Shown in pieces: positions 16,789-25,702 of a stretch of DNA of 36,466 bases. This DNA is from Phycisphaerae bacterium (GTDB lineage Bacteria; Planctomycetota; Phycisphaerae; Tepidisphaerales; Tepidisphaeraceae). Under the pieces are notes generated by a model that had not been told where the DNA came from, did not search any database, and saw only the letters and a program-made list of their open reading frames with translations. Every line of letters starts with the position of its first letter. The stretch's first letter is position 1. Made by a program: the position numbers and the translations under genes. The stretch is taken from positions 1 to 36,466 of the forward strand of contig JAICIO010000052.1 of assembly GCA_025924315.1 (NCBI GenBank), read 5' to 3'.

Positions 16789-18555
16789 CTATTGCGGAAT
16801 GAGTTGGGCGATTGTTTCGCGCAAAGTCCAGCCGACGTTGTCGGCGCCGGATGAGCGAAGGAAACGGTCGGTTTGCGTGGTATCTCCGCTCTGTCCCCAC
16901 CGGCCAACGAGAAGTTTCGTCTTTGGATGCGTTCGGCGCACCTCCGCAAGAAGCGCGCGAGTCTGCGTAAGCCCACCCGGCGAGAGCGTCAATAAGCAGA
17001 CGACGATTGGCTTGGTCGATTCTCGTTCCGCTTGATCCACTGCCTGCAGCAGTGCGTTCGAAGAAATCACAACCACTTCGCCTTTGGGGCAGATCGCATC
17101 GCGGAACATTTCGAGAGCGATCTTATCCGCGTCGCCAAAGACCGCGCAGCCAATCACACGCACGGGCGGCAGGTTTGTGGCTGCTTGAGCGGCGGGACGC
17201 TGGCAGTTGTTGTGGGCGATGAGCCCGCCAAGCAACTCGCGCGTGGCGTCGTTGATCGAGTGTTCTTCATCGGCAGGAATGTCGCCTTGCTCGCGGTCCG
17301 TTTTCGCTTGCGCGAGCGCGGGCAGGAGGACGTGGTCGTATGTTTCGACCGGCGGGTGGTTCGAGTTGTATTCGTCGAGAATGACCGCGGCCTCGTCGTA
17401 ATCGCGCGCGAGCAACCGGTTGTAATATCGCGCCGCAGGATCGAGCGTGGGCTCGTCGCCGAGAAGCACTTTTAGAAATCCCAGCGCCGGCACATGCTCG
17501 CCAATCACCGCGAGACAAACCGTGAGCGGCGTGGAGAGCAGCAATCCAACCGGTCCCCACAAAAATGCCCAGAAAACCGCGGCGATCAGCAGCGCCACGG
17601 GCGTCACGCCTGTGCCGTGACTGAACACGAGCGGCTCGACGACGTTCGCCATCGCGAGGTCAAACGCGGCGAACATGATCAGCACGTAGAGCGGGTGTGA
17701 CCACCCAGGCGTCACGGCCGCGCTCATGGCGATCGCGCTCACACCGGCAATCCAGTAGCCGACGTACGGTACAAAGCGAAGGATGGTCACGAGCAGCCCG
17801 AACAGCGGCGCGTACGGCACCTTGAGGAGGTACAAGCCGAAGCCGACAACCGCCCCGAGGATTGCGTTGATGCACAGCTGCAGAAGCAGGTATTTTCCGA
17901 CTCGCGCCGCGGCGTCATCGAGCGCGCGGGTCGTGCTGCTCAGCCGGCTTCGTCCTGCGAGTCGGATCAAACGATCGCGGAACGTTTCGCGCTGCATCAG
18001 CATGAAGACGGTCAGGACGATCACAAGGACGAGGTTGACGAAAATCTCGACCAGCGGGCGCGCGAGCGACGGCACCCATGACAATGCATCGACCTGCGGC
18101 GGTTGAACGACGACCGGCTTTGGTTGGTCGGGCGCGGCCGGTTGCGTTGTTTCGGGCGCTGCTTCGTTGATGTGCGACTGTAGCGCGCGGATGCGATGCA
18201 GCAGTTTTTCGGCCGGCTCGATCTTCTGTTGGATGTTGGTTTCGTACTGAGGAAGATCGGCGACGAGATCGTGAAACTGGTTCACGGCCAGCGTGACAAA
18301 TGCGGCGAGGATCGCGAACGCGCCGATGGTCACAAGGAGCACGCTCGGCGCCCGCGGCAGGCCTTTCTTCTCGAGCCACTGCGCCGGCGGGGTGAGGACG
18401 AACGCAAACAGCGCCGCGAGCGAGAGCGGAACCAGGATGACCTGTCCCCAATAGAGCGTCACGGCGATCAGAACGAGCAGACCGATGGCGTAAAAGGCGT
18501 TCTGCAGCCGATGGGGTGCGACGGGTGAGGATGGCGCGGTTCGTGGTTTCGTCAA
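16789..18555 (-). CDS. AI-2E-family transporter with soluble C-terminal extension
   Basis: Multi-pass inner-membrane protein of the PerM/AI-2E exporter family. Residues 1-390 carry about eight membrane segments: an N-terminal pair (about 22-60), a proline/glutamine-rich loop (about 125-160), and the conserved core with LLQLCINAILGAVVGFGLYL and the family motif LRFVPYVGYWIAG (each in part). Residues about 395-588 are a soluble extension absent from the basic family, with an alternating strand/helix pattern (VRVIGCAVFGDADKIALEM; KPIVVCLLTLSPGGL) resembling a Rossmann-like or cobalamin-binding-like fold; that part is a guess. The start is TTG 18555 with GGAAG 7 nt upstream, and no ATG precedes the first segment. 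Substrate unknown. Confidence 0.87.
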   Translation of the reverse strand: MTKPRTAPSSPVAPHRLQNAFYAIGLLVLIAVTLYWGQVILVPLSLAALFAFVLTPPAQWLEKKGLPRAPSVLLVTIGAFAILAAFVTLAVNQFHDLVADLPQYETNIQQKIEPAEKLLHRIRALQSHINEAAPETTQPAAPDQPKPVVVQPPQVDALSWVPSLARPLVEIFVNLVLVIVLTVFMLMQRETFRDRLIRLAGRSRLSSTTRALDDAAARVGKYLLLQLCINAILGAVVGFGLYLLKVPYAPLFGLLVTILRFVPYVGYWIAGVSAIAMSAAVTPGWSHPLYVLIMFAAFDLAMANVVEPLVFSHGTGVTPVALLIAAVFWAFLWGPVGLLLSTPLTVCLAVIGEHVPALGFLKVLLGDEPTLDPAARYYNRLLARDYDEAAVILDEYNSNHPPVETYDHVLLPALAQAKTDREQGDIPADEEHSINDATRELLGGLIAHNNCQRPAAQAATNLPPVRVIGCAVFGDADKIALEMFRDAICPKGEVVVISSNALLQAVDQAERESTKPIVVCLLTLSPGGLTQTRALLAEVRRTHPKTKLLVGRWGQSGDTTQTDRFLRSSGADNVGWTLRETIAQLIPQ

Positions 18556-18635
18556 AGTTGCACTTCCGCGAGTGACGGTACCGATCCGGGGACGAGCATG
18601 CAGCGCGGAAAGTATGGATCGGAAACATCCAACGG

Positions 18636-18765
18636 TGTCATCCTGAGAGCGTGTGATCTTTTCAGCGTGGCGAGGGCATCTTGCCCTCGCGAACGCGGCT
18701 GTAGCCGCAAATGCGAGGGCGAGACGCCCTCGCCACGCAAAAGATCACACGCTCTCAGGACGACA
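18636..18765. repeat. 130-bp composite inverted repeat with four pairing blocks
   Basis: Outer arms 18636-18662 and 18739-18765 pair at 26 of 27 positions (core CCTGAGAGCGTGTGATC). Directly inside, 18665-18690 and 18713-18738 pair at 24 of 26, and each is a mini-hairpin of GCGAGGGC with GCCCTCGC. The centre has a further small hairpin GCGGC-TGTA-GCCGC. It lies between the pseudopilin stop and the transporter start, both on the minus strand. Confidence 0.9.
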
Positions 18766-18816
18766 TTCCTCGCGCACCAGGAAATGACGGAAGCTGCACG
18801 GATCTTGTCTGCAGGC

Positions 18817-19707
<891 letters not shown>

Positions 19708-19810
19708 AAATGTCTCCCGACCTCAAGTGACTGCGCTGGCAGCGGATTCGGCAACGACGTGACGAGCACATTGTACCGGAACTTGCGATTTGGGAAGGGA
19801 AATTTATGGT

Positions 19811-19883
19811 GTAGCGTCCGCTTTAGCCGACCGGTTATTCGCCGTTTCGAGCGGAATAACCGCTCCGCTGAAGCAGACCCTAC
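19811..19883. repeat. Family A palindrome, degenerate arms
   Basis: Arms 19811-19837 and 19857-19883 pair at 22 of 27 positions over a 19-nt loop. Mini-hairpin cores are CCGCTTTAGCCG and CCGCTGAAGCAG, both partly decayed. It lies in the divergent gap between the pseudopilin and sigma genes, upstream of both. Confidence 0.85.
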
Positions 19884-19954
19884 ACCCTTTTCCCCTAATA
19901 AACCTTCTGGAGTATCGTCAAACGGATGAGCAGGCAGCGCTCGGCGGAGATCGC

Positions 19955-20494
19955 ATGACGGGAGTCCCACCCGGGAATGGGCAATGGATCCATGCTGCGG
20001 TGGCGCGGTATGAGGCTCCGCTGATGGTGTATGCCGCACGTCTGGTGCGCGACCCGGAGTCCGCGCGCGACATTGTGCAGGATGTGTTCACGAAGCTGTG
20101 CGCGCAGGACCCGTTACAGGTGGGGCCGGTCCTGCCGCAATGGCTTTACACCGTCTGCCGCAACCGCGCGCTGGATGTGCGGCGGAAGGAGAAGCGCATG
20201 ACGCGCCTCGCGGACGCCGATGTGGATGTCGCCGCCAATGGCGCCGCGCGCCCCCTGGACCTTGCGGAGCTGCATGACACGTCACAGGCCGTCGTGCGAA
20301 TGGTTGAGCACCTGTCGGACGATCAGCAGGAAGTGATTCGGCTGCGGTTTCAGCACGGGCTATCGTACCAGCAGATCGCGGAGGTCACGGGGCATAGCGT
20401 GAGCAATGTGGGGGTGCTGATTCACACCGCGATCAAGAAGCTGCGATTGCAGATGGCGGTGAGCGAGAAGGCGAAGGGAATTGCAAGAAAATGA
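19955..20494 (+). CDS. ECF RNA polymerase sigma factor (second of two)
   Basis: Alternative sigma factor of normal ECF length, 179 residues. Region 2 spans about 12-82 (YEAPLMVYAARLVRDPESARDIVQDVF in part; PQWLYTVCRNRALDVRRKEKR) and region 4 about 120-170 (HLSDDQQEVIRLRFQHGLSYQQIAEVTGHSVSNV in part). ATG 19955 is chosen: GGAG (19946-19949) lies 5 nt upstream, and the longer open frame to 19790 only translates the palindromic repeat. The gene is followed by a membrane protein whose N-terminus looks like a helical anti-sigma segment, the common planctomycete sigma/anti-sigma pairing. Which promoters it reads is unknown. Confidence 0.93.
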   Translation: MTGVPPGNGQWIHAAVARYEAPLMVYAARLVRDPESARDIVQDVFTKLCAQDPLQVGPVLPQWLYTVCRNRALDVRRKEKRMTRLADADVDVAANGAARPLDLAELHDTSQAVVRMVEHLSDDQQEVIRLRFQHGLSYQQIAEVTGHSVSNVGVLIHTAIKKLRLQMAVSEKAKGIARK

Positions 20495-20499
20495 TGAAT

Positions 20500-20572
20500 G
20501 ATGAATTATGAATTAGGAATCACAGAGAGAGCTGTCTCATTTTCATAATTCATCCTTCTGAATTCATAATTC
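20500..20572. repeat. AT-rich inverted repeat between sigma and VWA-less YfbK-like genes
   Basis: GAATTATGAATT (20503-20514) pairs perfectly with AATTCATAATTC (20561-20572), and GATGAATTAT (20500-20509) can instead pair with ATAATTCATC (20545-20554). The block is far more AT-rich than its surroundings and starts 6 nt after the sigma stop. It could attenuate read-through. Confidence 0.75.
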
Positions 20573-20605
20573 GAGTGATTTCTCCGGCGGGCATCGGAGC
20601 AGGTC

Positions 20606-22288
20606 ATGATTGAGAATGATGATCCCATTTTGACTGCGTACGCGCTCGGCGAGCTGAGCGAGGTGGACCGCCGCGCCGTTGAGGCCGAACTGGCGATGAA
20701 TCGCGAGGCGCGGGCGGCGGTGAACGAGATCCGCGCGACCGCAAATCTCCTTTCACAGCAGTTGCAATTACAACAATTGAAGGAAATGGAAGCGCTGAAA
20801 GGTGTGATCGCGCAGAAGCCGCTGAAACTGCCAACGGATAAAGTGACGTTCGCGGACCGGGTCCAGGCGTGGCCAGCCCGCGTGTTTACGATTGCGGTCG
20901 CCGCAAGCATCGTGCTGGTCGTCGGCGGAATTCCGCTCGCGATTATTCTGGGGAATCAGCGCGCGACAGTGCAGAATGCTGTTGGCCCGTTGAAAGCGTC
21001 CCCTGCGACTCAGCCGGGTGCTACGGACCAGAGCGTTACGTATCGCGCCTCGCCACCGCTCGTTCAGTCGATGCCGCCAGTCGTCGCGCCCGCGCCTCAA
21101 CCGCTCATAGCGCAGGACAACCCAGCGGCGATTCCGCAAACGCCGATCCGTCCCGATGCATCGGACCGTCAAACCCGCACATTCGTCGCGGTTCCTCCTC
21201 CGCCGGGATCGAACGTCGCAGTGCGGACGCCCGGAACGTATACGCCTCCCACGCGCGATGCGGAACGACCGAACCCGCACGACGTTGGCTACGCAAGCAT
21301 TCCAAACCAGCCGCAACCGCATCTGGATTCCAGTTCGCCGGGGGAGACGTACGGCCGGCCCTCCAGCGTCGATTCCGCGACGTTGCAAGTGCAGGCCAGC
21401 ATCAACCCGCCGTCGCGTGACGAGCTTGTCCATCGCGAGCGCCCGGTCGAACCTCCGACGAGCACCGAAAGTTACACTCCGTTTATCGACAATAAGTTCC
21501 TTGATGTCGCGAGCGATCCGGTTTCGACCTTTTCCGTCGATGTCGACACCGCTTCGTATTCGACGATTCGGCGGTTCATTCAGCAGAACAACACGCTTCC
21601 GCCGAAAGAAGCCGTGCGGATCGAGGAGATGTTGAATTATTTCCCGTACGAATATGAAGGCCCGGCGAAGGATGCCGTCGATCCAATTGCACCACACGTC
21701 GAGATTTCCGAGTGTCCGTGGCATCCGGAGCACCGGCTCGTCCGCGTGGGCCTGAAGGCAAAGACGGCCGCAAACGATGTGAAGATTCAGGTCGAGTTCA
21801 ACCCCGCGAAAGCCTCGGAGTATCGGCTGATCGGTTACGAAAACCGGTTGTTGGCGAAGGAGGACTTCGACAACAATCGCAAGGAAGCAGGCGGGATGCG
21901 CGCGGGACAGGCGGTCACGGCTCTGTACGAAGTCGTTCCCGCCGCGTTATCAAGCACCACGGGCGCTGCAACGACGCGTGAAGTAGGCGATCAGTTGTTT
22001 ACGCTGAGATTGCACTATAAGCAACCGGGCGGCAATCCGAGCAAGCTGATGGAAGTGCCGGTGACTGACTGGGGCAAGGGCCTGCTCGCCAGCAGCACCG
22101 ACTTGCGCTTCGCCGCCGCGGTCGCCGAGTTCGGCATGATCCTCCGCGGATCACCGTACAAAGGCGCCGCGACGTACGCGAGCGTCATCGAACTCGCGAA
22201 CGGCGCGCGAGGCGCCGATCCCGGCGGATATCGCAAAGAATTCGTTGAACTCGTCCGAAAAGCGCGGACGCTCGCGAATCAGAAGTAA
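20606..22288 (+). CDS. Membrane-anchored YfbK-like protein lacking its VWA domain
   Basis: 560 residues. Residues 1-80 are a helical anti-sigma-like segment (ILTAYALGELSEVDRRAVEAEL in part), one membrane segment lies at about 93-116, and 120-285 are proline-rich and disordered. Residues about 290-387 match the N-terminal half of YfbK/DUF3520 VWA proteins (STFSVDVDTASYSTIRRFI; AVRIEEMLNYFPYEY; ECPWHPEHRLVRVGLKAK), and 388-560 match their C-terminal DUF3520 half (DVKIQVEFNPAKASEYRLIG; YENRLLAKEDF; SSTDLRFAAAVAEFGMIL). The roughly 170-residue VWA domain that normally lies between, with its DxSxS metal site, is missing, and the frame is intact across the joint (about 21761-21772). ATG 20606 has GGAG 6 nt upstream. 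Paired with the sigma gene, it is a plausible anti-sigma or sensing partner. Confidence 0.85.
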   Translation: MIENDDPILTAYALGELSEVDRRAVEAELAMNREARAAVNEIRATANLLSQQLQLQQLKEMEALKGVIAQKPLKLPTDKVTFADRVQAWPARVFTIAVAASIVLVVGGIPLAIILGNQRATVQNAVGPLKASPATQPGATDQSVTYRASPPLVQSMPPVVAPAPQPLIAQDNPAAIPQTPIRPDASDRQTRTFVAVPPPPGSNVAVRTPGTYTPPTRDAERPNPHDVGYASIPNQPQPHLDSSSPGETYGRPSSVDSATLQVQASINPPSRDELVHRERPVEPPTSTESYTPFIDNKFLDVASDPVSTFSVDVDTASYSTIRRFIQQNNTLPPKEAVRIEEMLNYFPYEYEGPAKDAVDPIAPHVEISECPWHPEHRLVRVGLKAKTAANDVKIQVEFNPAKASEYRLIGYENRLLAKEDFDNNRKEAGGMRAGQAVTALYEVVPAALSSTTGAATTREVGDQLFTLRLHYKQPGGNPSKLMEVPVTDWGKGLLASSTDLRFAAAVAEFGMILRGSPYKGAATYASVIELANGARGADPGGYRKEFVELVRKARTLANQK

Positions 22289-22526
22289 GACCCAACCGCA
22301 AAGAAAGCACCGCTGGAAAATCCGGTTCTTTCGCTAAATCCCGCCCACTTTCCCACCCGCCAGCAACTTCTTGGCAGATTCCATTAGATTTCGATCACTT
22401 CACACAGCCCCCTCACTAGACTGCCTCGTCGTATCTCGCTGTGGGTGTCCGTGTCGGCGCAAGGCCGGCTCGTCAGCCAAATCGTGAATGCCGTTGAAGC
22501 TAGCAAAAAATCTGGAGGGTCTGGTT
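22289..22526. other. 238-bp gap before the beta-helix gene, no recognised element
   Basis: Contains no gene and no long palindrome, unlike most gaps here. The last 90 bases (about 22436-22526) are GC-rich with short self-complementary runs (GGCGCAAGGCC, GCCGGC) before the GGAGG ribosome site. I could not match it to a known riboswitch; it could be an ordinary untranslated leader. Confidence 0.4.
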
Positions 22527-24158
22527 ATGCGCGCATCGAAGGGTTACGCATGGTTTGAGCGTCTCGAAGATCGACGATTGCTCGCGGCGCATGTCGACGG
22601 AAATACGTATCCGACGATTCAGGGGGCCGTCGATGCCGCCAACCCGGGTGACACCGTCACCGTGGACGCCGGCAGCTATGAGGAGCAGGTCTTCATCACG
22701 ACCACCGGCCTCAAGATCCAAGGTGCCGCCGCCGGCACGGATGCGCGCAGCGCTACGCGCGGGTCGAACGAAAGCGTAATCCGCGGGACTGAATACGACA
22801 CGACGAATCATCTGCGCTCGTCATCGTTTGTCATATGGGCCAATGACGTGACGATCGATGGTTTTACCGTGCAGGACAACAACTCGCCCGGTGCGGACGG
22901 CTCGGGCATCGTAATCAAGGCGGGCGCATCCGGAACGGATATTCTCAACAACATCATCCGCAATAACACGTCGGGCGTTTCGCTCGCCAACCAGAGCAGC
23001 ACGGATCCCGCAGTGATTCAGGGCAACCTGTTCGACAGCAACAACAACCCCGGCCTGAACACCGGCCGCGGAATCATCAGCAACGGCGATATCTCCGGCG
23101 GGTTGCTGACCAACGTCACGATCAACAACAACACGTTCACGAACAACATGGGCTTCAATATCGATCCGCAGAACAACCCCGAAGCGGCAGTTTCGCTCGA
23201 AGCCGCGACGTCGGCCTCGACCCAGTCGAAAATCAGCATCACGAACAACACGATGACCGGCAACGGCAAGGCCGTGCTCGCGTTCAATGCGAAAAACCTG
23301 ACCATCACCGGCAACCTGGTTACCAACTCGCAGGACGCCAACAGCGCCGCGTTGCGCTTCGAAGGCAACGACAACAACGTCACGATCAACAGCAACACCG
23401 TGACCGGCAGCCTGGGCTTTGCGATTCGGATCGATGACAAATCCGTGAACAGCACTGGAGCCGCGAACAGCGGATTCACGATCAATGCCAATAATCTCTA
23501 TGGCAATACGCTGGGCGCGCTGCGCGTCTTCCAGGACACGTATGCCGGCACGATGGACGCCACCGGGAACTGGTGGGGCAGCTCGTGGGGTCCCAGCGGA
23601 TCGCAACCGGGCTTCGGCGATTACACCCAGGTCGACAACGCCAACGTCGCGATCTGGCAGTGGCTGGCGCTGCCGTCCACCAGTGCCCCGCAACTCGCTC
23701 AGACTCCGCGAGCGCTCGAACTCGACGCGCTCGCCGATTTGAAGAAGTATCGGGCCAGCGTCACGCAGAAGGACATCGGGACGAAACTCGACGGCGCCAT
23801 CACCCAGCTGACCAGCGCAACGAGTGCGTCGCTCTGGAAGGACGATTCACATCTGCTGGCGACGAGCAAAAACGTCTTCGATCTGACCAAGCAGGCAGTC
23901 GCCACGCTGAAGGGCCTTCTTTCCAACGCTGCGGTGTGGAACATCGGCCTGACCGGCAATATCCAGCGGTTCGATCAGGCGATGCGAAGTGTCGCTCAGA
24001 TCGCCCTGAACGAAGCAGTCGCTCGCAACGGCAACGCGAGCAAGATCAAAGCCGCCCAAACCGCCTTCGCGCAGGGCGACAAGGACTTCGCCGGCAACAA
24101 GTACGACACTTGCATCGATGATTACAAGAACGCATGGGCGAACGCGATCATCGCCTAA
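22527..24158 (+). CDS. Secreted right-handed beta-helix protein with planctomycete FERLEDRRLLA export motif
   Basis: 543 residues. The N-terminus carries FERLEDRRLLA (10-20), a motif planctomycetes place at the front of exported surface proteins. Residues about 28-370 are parallel beta-helix repeats of the NosD/pectate-lyase type, seen as asparagine-rich turns every 20-25 residues (VTINNNTFTNN, ISITNNTMTGNGKAV, LTITGNLVTN, VTINSNTVTGS) and ending in the WWGSSWGPSG capping motif. Residues about 385-543 form an alpha-helical tail with alanine/lysine-rich helices. ATG 22527 is chosen because GGAGG (22514-22518) lies 8 nt upstream. Polysaccharide binding or cleavage is likely, but no catalytic residues can be assigned. 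A strong terminator follows. Confidence 0.88.
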   Translation: MRASKGYAWFERLEDRRLLAAHVDGNTYPTIQGAVDAANPGDTVTVDAGSYEEQVFITTTGLKIQGAAAGTDARSATRGSNESVIRGTEYDTTNHLRSSSFVIWANDVTIDGFTVQDNNSPGADGSGIVIKAGASGTDILNNIIRNNTSGVSLANQSSTDPAVIQGNLFDSNNNPGLNTGRGIISNGDISGGLLTNVTINNNTFTNNMGFNIDPQNNPEAAVSLEAATSASTQSKISITNNTMTGNGKAVLAFNAKNLTITGNLVTNSQDANSAALRFEGNDNNVTINSNTVTGSLGFAIRIDDKSVNSTGAANSGFTINANNLYGNTLGALRVFQDTYAGTMDATGNWWGSSWGPSGSQPGFGDYTQVDNANVAIWQWLALPSTSAPQLAQTPRALELDALADLKKYRASVTQKDIGTKLDGAITQLTSATSASLWKDDSHLLATSKNVFDLTKQAVATLKGLLSNAAVWNIGLTGNIQRFDQAMRSVAQIALNEAVARNGNASKIKAAQTAFAQGDKDFAGNKYDTCIDDYKNAWANAIIA

Positions 24159-24184
24159 GCACAACGACATCGAGGGGAGTACCC

Positions 24185-24218
24185 AGAAGCACGGGCCGCA
24201 ATCCGTGCTTCTGTTTTT
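24185..24218 (+). terminator. Intrinsic terminator after the beta-helix gene
   Basis: AGAAGCACGG (24185-24194) pairs perfectly with CCGTGCTTCT (24203-24212) over an 8-nt loop, followed one base later by TTTTT (24214-24218). It starts 26 nt after the stop codon. Confidence 0.88.
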
Positions 24219-24305
24219 GGATTTCTTTGCATCGCAAAAAAAGCCGATGTTATCGGACGATCCTGCGGCTTTTGGCCGCATCTTTTCTTTCGCGAAATGG
24301 GGCCT

Positions 24306-24337
24306 ATTATTCCCGCGTCTGCTGAAGCAGACCGTAC
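24306..24337. repeat. Solitary, decayed half of a family A repeat
   Basis: TATTATTCCCGCGTCTGC followed by TGAAGCAGACCGTAC resembles the right arm of the family A copies, including the mini-hairpin GTCTGC-TGAA-GCAGAC. No left arm is found in front of it. It may be a remnant. Confidence 0.6.
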
Positions 24338-24424
24338 GCGTTAGATCCTGCCGGACACCCTCGCGCGTCTTCTTAGCCTCGTTAATTGAAGTTGCTCCCG
24401 GCGTTCACCGATGAACGTGTAGTT

Positions 24425-24655
24425 ATGTTCGACCAGAACCCCATGACCGCGCTTGGCCTCATGTATGCCCTGCGCATGACCAAAGACCAGCCTTCTACCC
24501 GACGCGCGTCGCGTCCCACGGTGAGCTGGTTCACCCGTCTCACCAAGGCGATCGGCTCGCTCTTCGCGTCGCAACCCGCGAAGGCTCCGCCCGCTCGCGT
24601 GGTGAAGATGCCGGCGCCCGTCAAGCCGGACCTCCCCACGAAGCGCGCGGCGTAG
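24425..24655 (+). CDS. Small basic hypothetical protein
   Basis: 76 residues, rich in Lys, Arg and Pro, ending KPDLPTKRAA, with no clear membrane segment or known motif. Support is codon use: third positions are almost all G or C, as in the surrounding real genes. Against it, there is no Shine-Dalgarno sequence before ATG 24425 and the product is low-complexity. An in-frame upstream ATG at 24386 would add 13 residues. If it is not a gene, 24159-24699 is a 541-bp gap with only the terminator and a repeat remnant. The pseudokinase gene starts 44 nt later on the same strand. Confidence 0.45.
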   Translation: MFDQNPMTALGLMYALRMTKDQPSTRRASRPTVSWFTRLTKAIGSLFASQPAKAPPARVVKMPAPVKPDLPTKRAA

Positions 24656-24699
24656 CAGCACCTGTTGCATTTCGCCCGCGATCCGATTGACTAGCTCGA

Positions 24700-25509
24700 A
24701 TGCCTCTCGCCACGCCACAGCGGATTGGCGCGTATCGCATTCTTCGGGCGCTTGCGCGCCAGAAGAGCTTCGTCGCCGACGACGAAGCCGGGCGGCGCGT
24801 CGTGATCAAGCTGCTGGATCCGGATTGTCTTCTGGACGATCAGCTTCATCCGAGCATTCACGATCGACTCGCGCGCGTCCGCGAGCTGGCGCAGGCGAGC
24901 GTCGCCAATCTCTACGGCGTGGAGCGGGATCTCGATCTCGTCTTCATGGTGTGGGAGTACGTCCATGCGATGTCGTTTGTCGAATACGCCTCATCGCCCG
25001 ACCTAAGCGACGTGGATCTGATCAAGCTCATGCGCGAGCTGGCGCTGGCCGTCGAATCGCTGCATGCGCGCGGGATCGTGCACGGCGCGATTCACGACGG
25101 CAATGTCTTCGTCGATTCCGACGGCAGGATTCACCTGACCGATATCAGTCCGCTGCTCTATCACGACCCTGCGGTGGATGAACGGGCCGTGATCGAGCTC
25201 ATGCGCGAAGCGGCGCGAGCGCGCACGCCGTTGAGCGGCGCGATCGCGCAATCGCTCGAAGCGCTGGACGGGCAGCAGACGAATCTACGCGAGCTGACGG
25301 ATCACCTTGCCGCGTTGGCAAAGCCGGACGACCCCGCTCGCATCGCGATCGACGAGCGGCCGGGTCGCCTTCGATTACGCACGATCGTCATGGCGCTCGT
25401 GATCGCGATCGTGGGCATTGCGAGCGTTTTTATCGTCCGCTCGTACATCCTCGCGCAGCTTCGCAAATCCGCGCCGCCGAGCGTCGCGCCCCCGATATCG
25501 ACGCGCTGA
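24700..25509 (+). CDS. Membrane-anchored degenerate Ser/Thr kinase (pseudokinase)
   Basis: 269 residues with a protein-kinase fold followed by one membrane segment (about 227-247) and a short proline-rich tail. The ATP-site lysine is kept (VVIKLLD, Lys37), but the glycine loop is gone (YRILRALARQKSF), the catalytic HRDLKPEN is replaced by HGAIHDGN (128-135), so the catalytic Asp is Ala, and DFG reads DIS (148-150). It should not phosphorylate and may act as a binding or scaffold protein at the membrane. The hinge motif MVWEYV is kept. It lies upstream of the DUF58/BatA-like genes on the same strand, separated by 193 bp with a strong hairpin. Active-site loss is directly visible; function is inference. 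Confidence 0.85.
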   Translation: MPLATPQRIGAYRILRALARQKSFVADDEAGRRVVIKLLDPDCLLDDQLHPSIHDRLARVRELAQASVANLYGVERDLDLVFMVWEYVHAMSFVEYASSPDLSDVDLIKLMRELALAVESLHARGIVHGAIHDGNVFVDSDGRIHLTDISPLLYHDPAVDERAVIELMREAARARTPLSGAIAQSLEALDGQQTNLRELTDHLAALAKPDDPARIAIDERPGRLRLRTIVMALVIAIVGIASVFIVRSYILAQLRKSAPPSVAPPISTR

Positions 25510-25539
25510 CCAGCATCGCAGTTGGCAACGACCGTCGTC

Positions 25540-25597
25540 GTCGCTTCGCGGTTTCGCAGATTCACACACGCTTGCGTCTGCGAAACCGCCAAGCGAC
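25540..25597. repeat. Long hairpin before the DUF58 gene
   Basis: 21-bp arms 25540-25560 and 25577-25597 (GGTTTCGCAGA core) pair at 20 of 21 positions over a 16-nt loop. No T-run follows, so it resembles the other palindromic repeats more than a textbook terminator. It separates the pseudokinase from the DUF58 gene. Confidence 0.85.
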
Positions 25598-25702
25598 GGC
25601 CGGCGCGCTTTCCAAAATCCTGTGCCGTCTGCTCGACCATAGTTGATCTTCCATTCAGTGAGCGTACGCTTATTTACGGGCAAATCGCGGTTTTCCCGTT
25701 GC

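Noticed and set aside
20768-21733. 321-codon minus-strand open frame opposite the VWA-less YfbK-like gene
   Set aside because: Arg-rich shadow; the plus-strand frame has recognisable domains and a ribosome site.
22436-22526. Possible c-di-GMP or other riboswitch in the leader of the beta-helix gene
   Set aside because: The GGCGCAAGGCC run is only superficially like a GEMM core; other conserved positions are not found.
22821-23693. 290-codon minus-strand open frame opposite the beta-helix gene
   Set aside because: The valine/aspartate repeats are the mirror of the Asn/Thr-rich beta-helix turns; not an independent gene.
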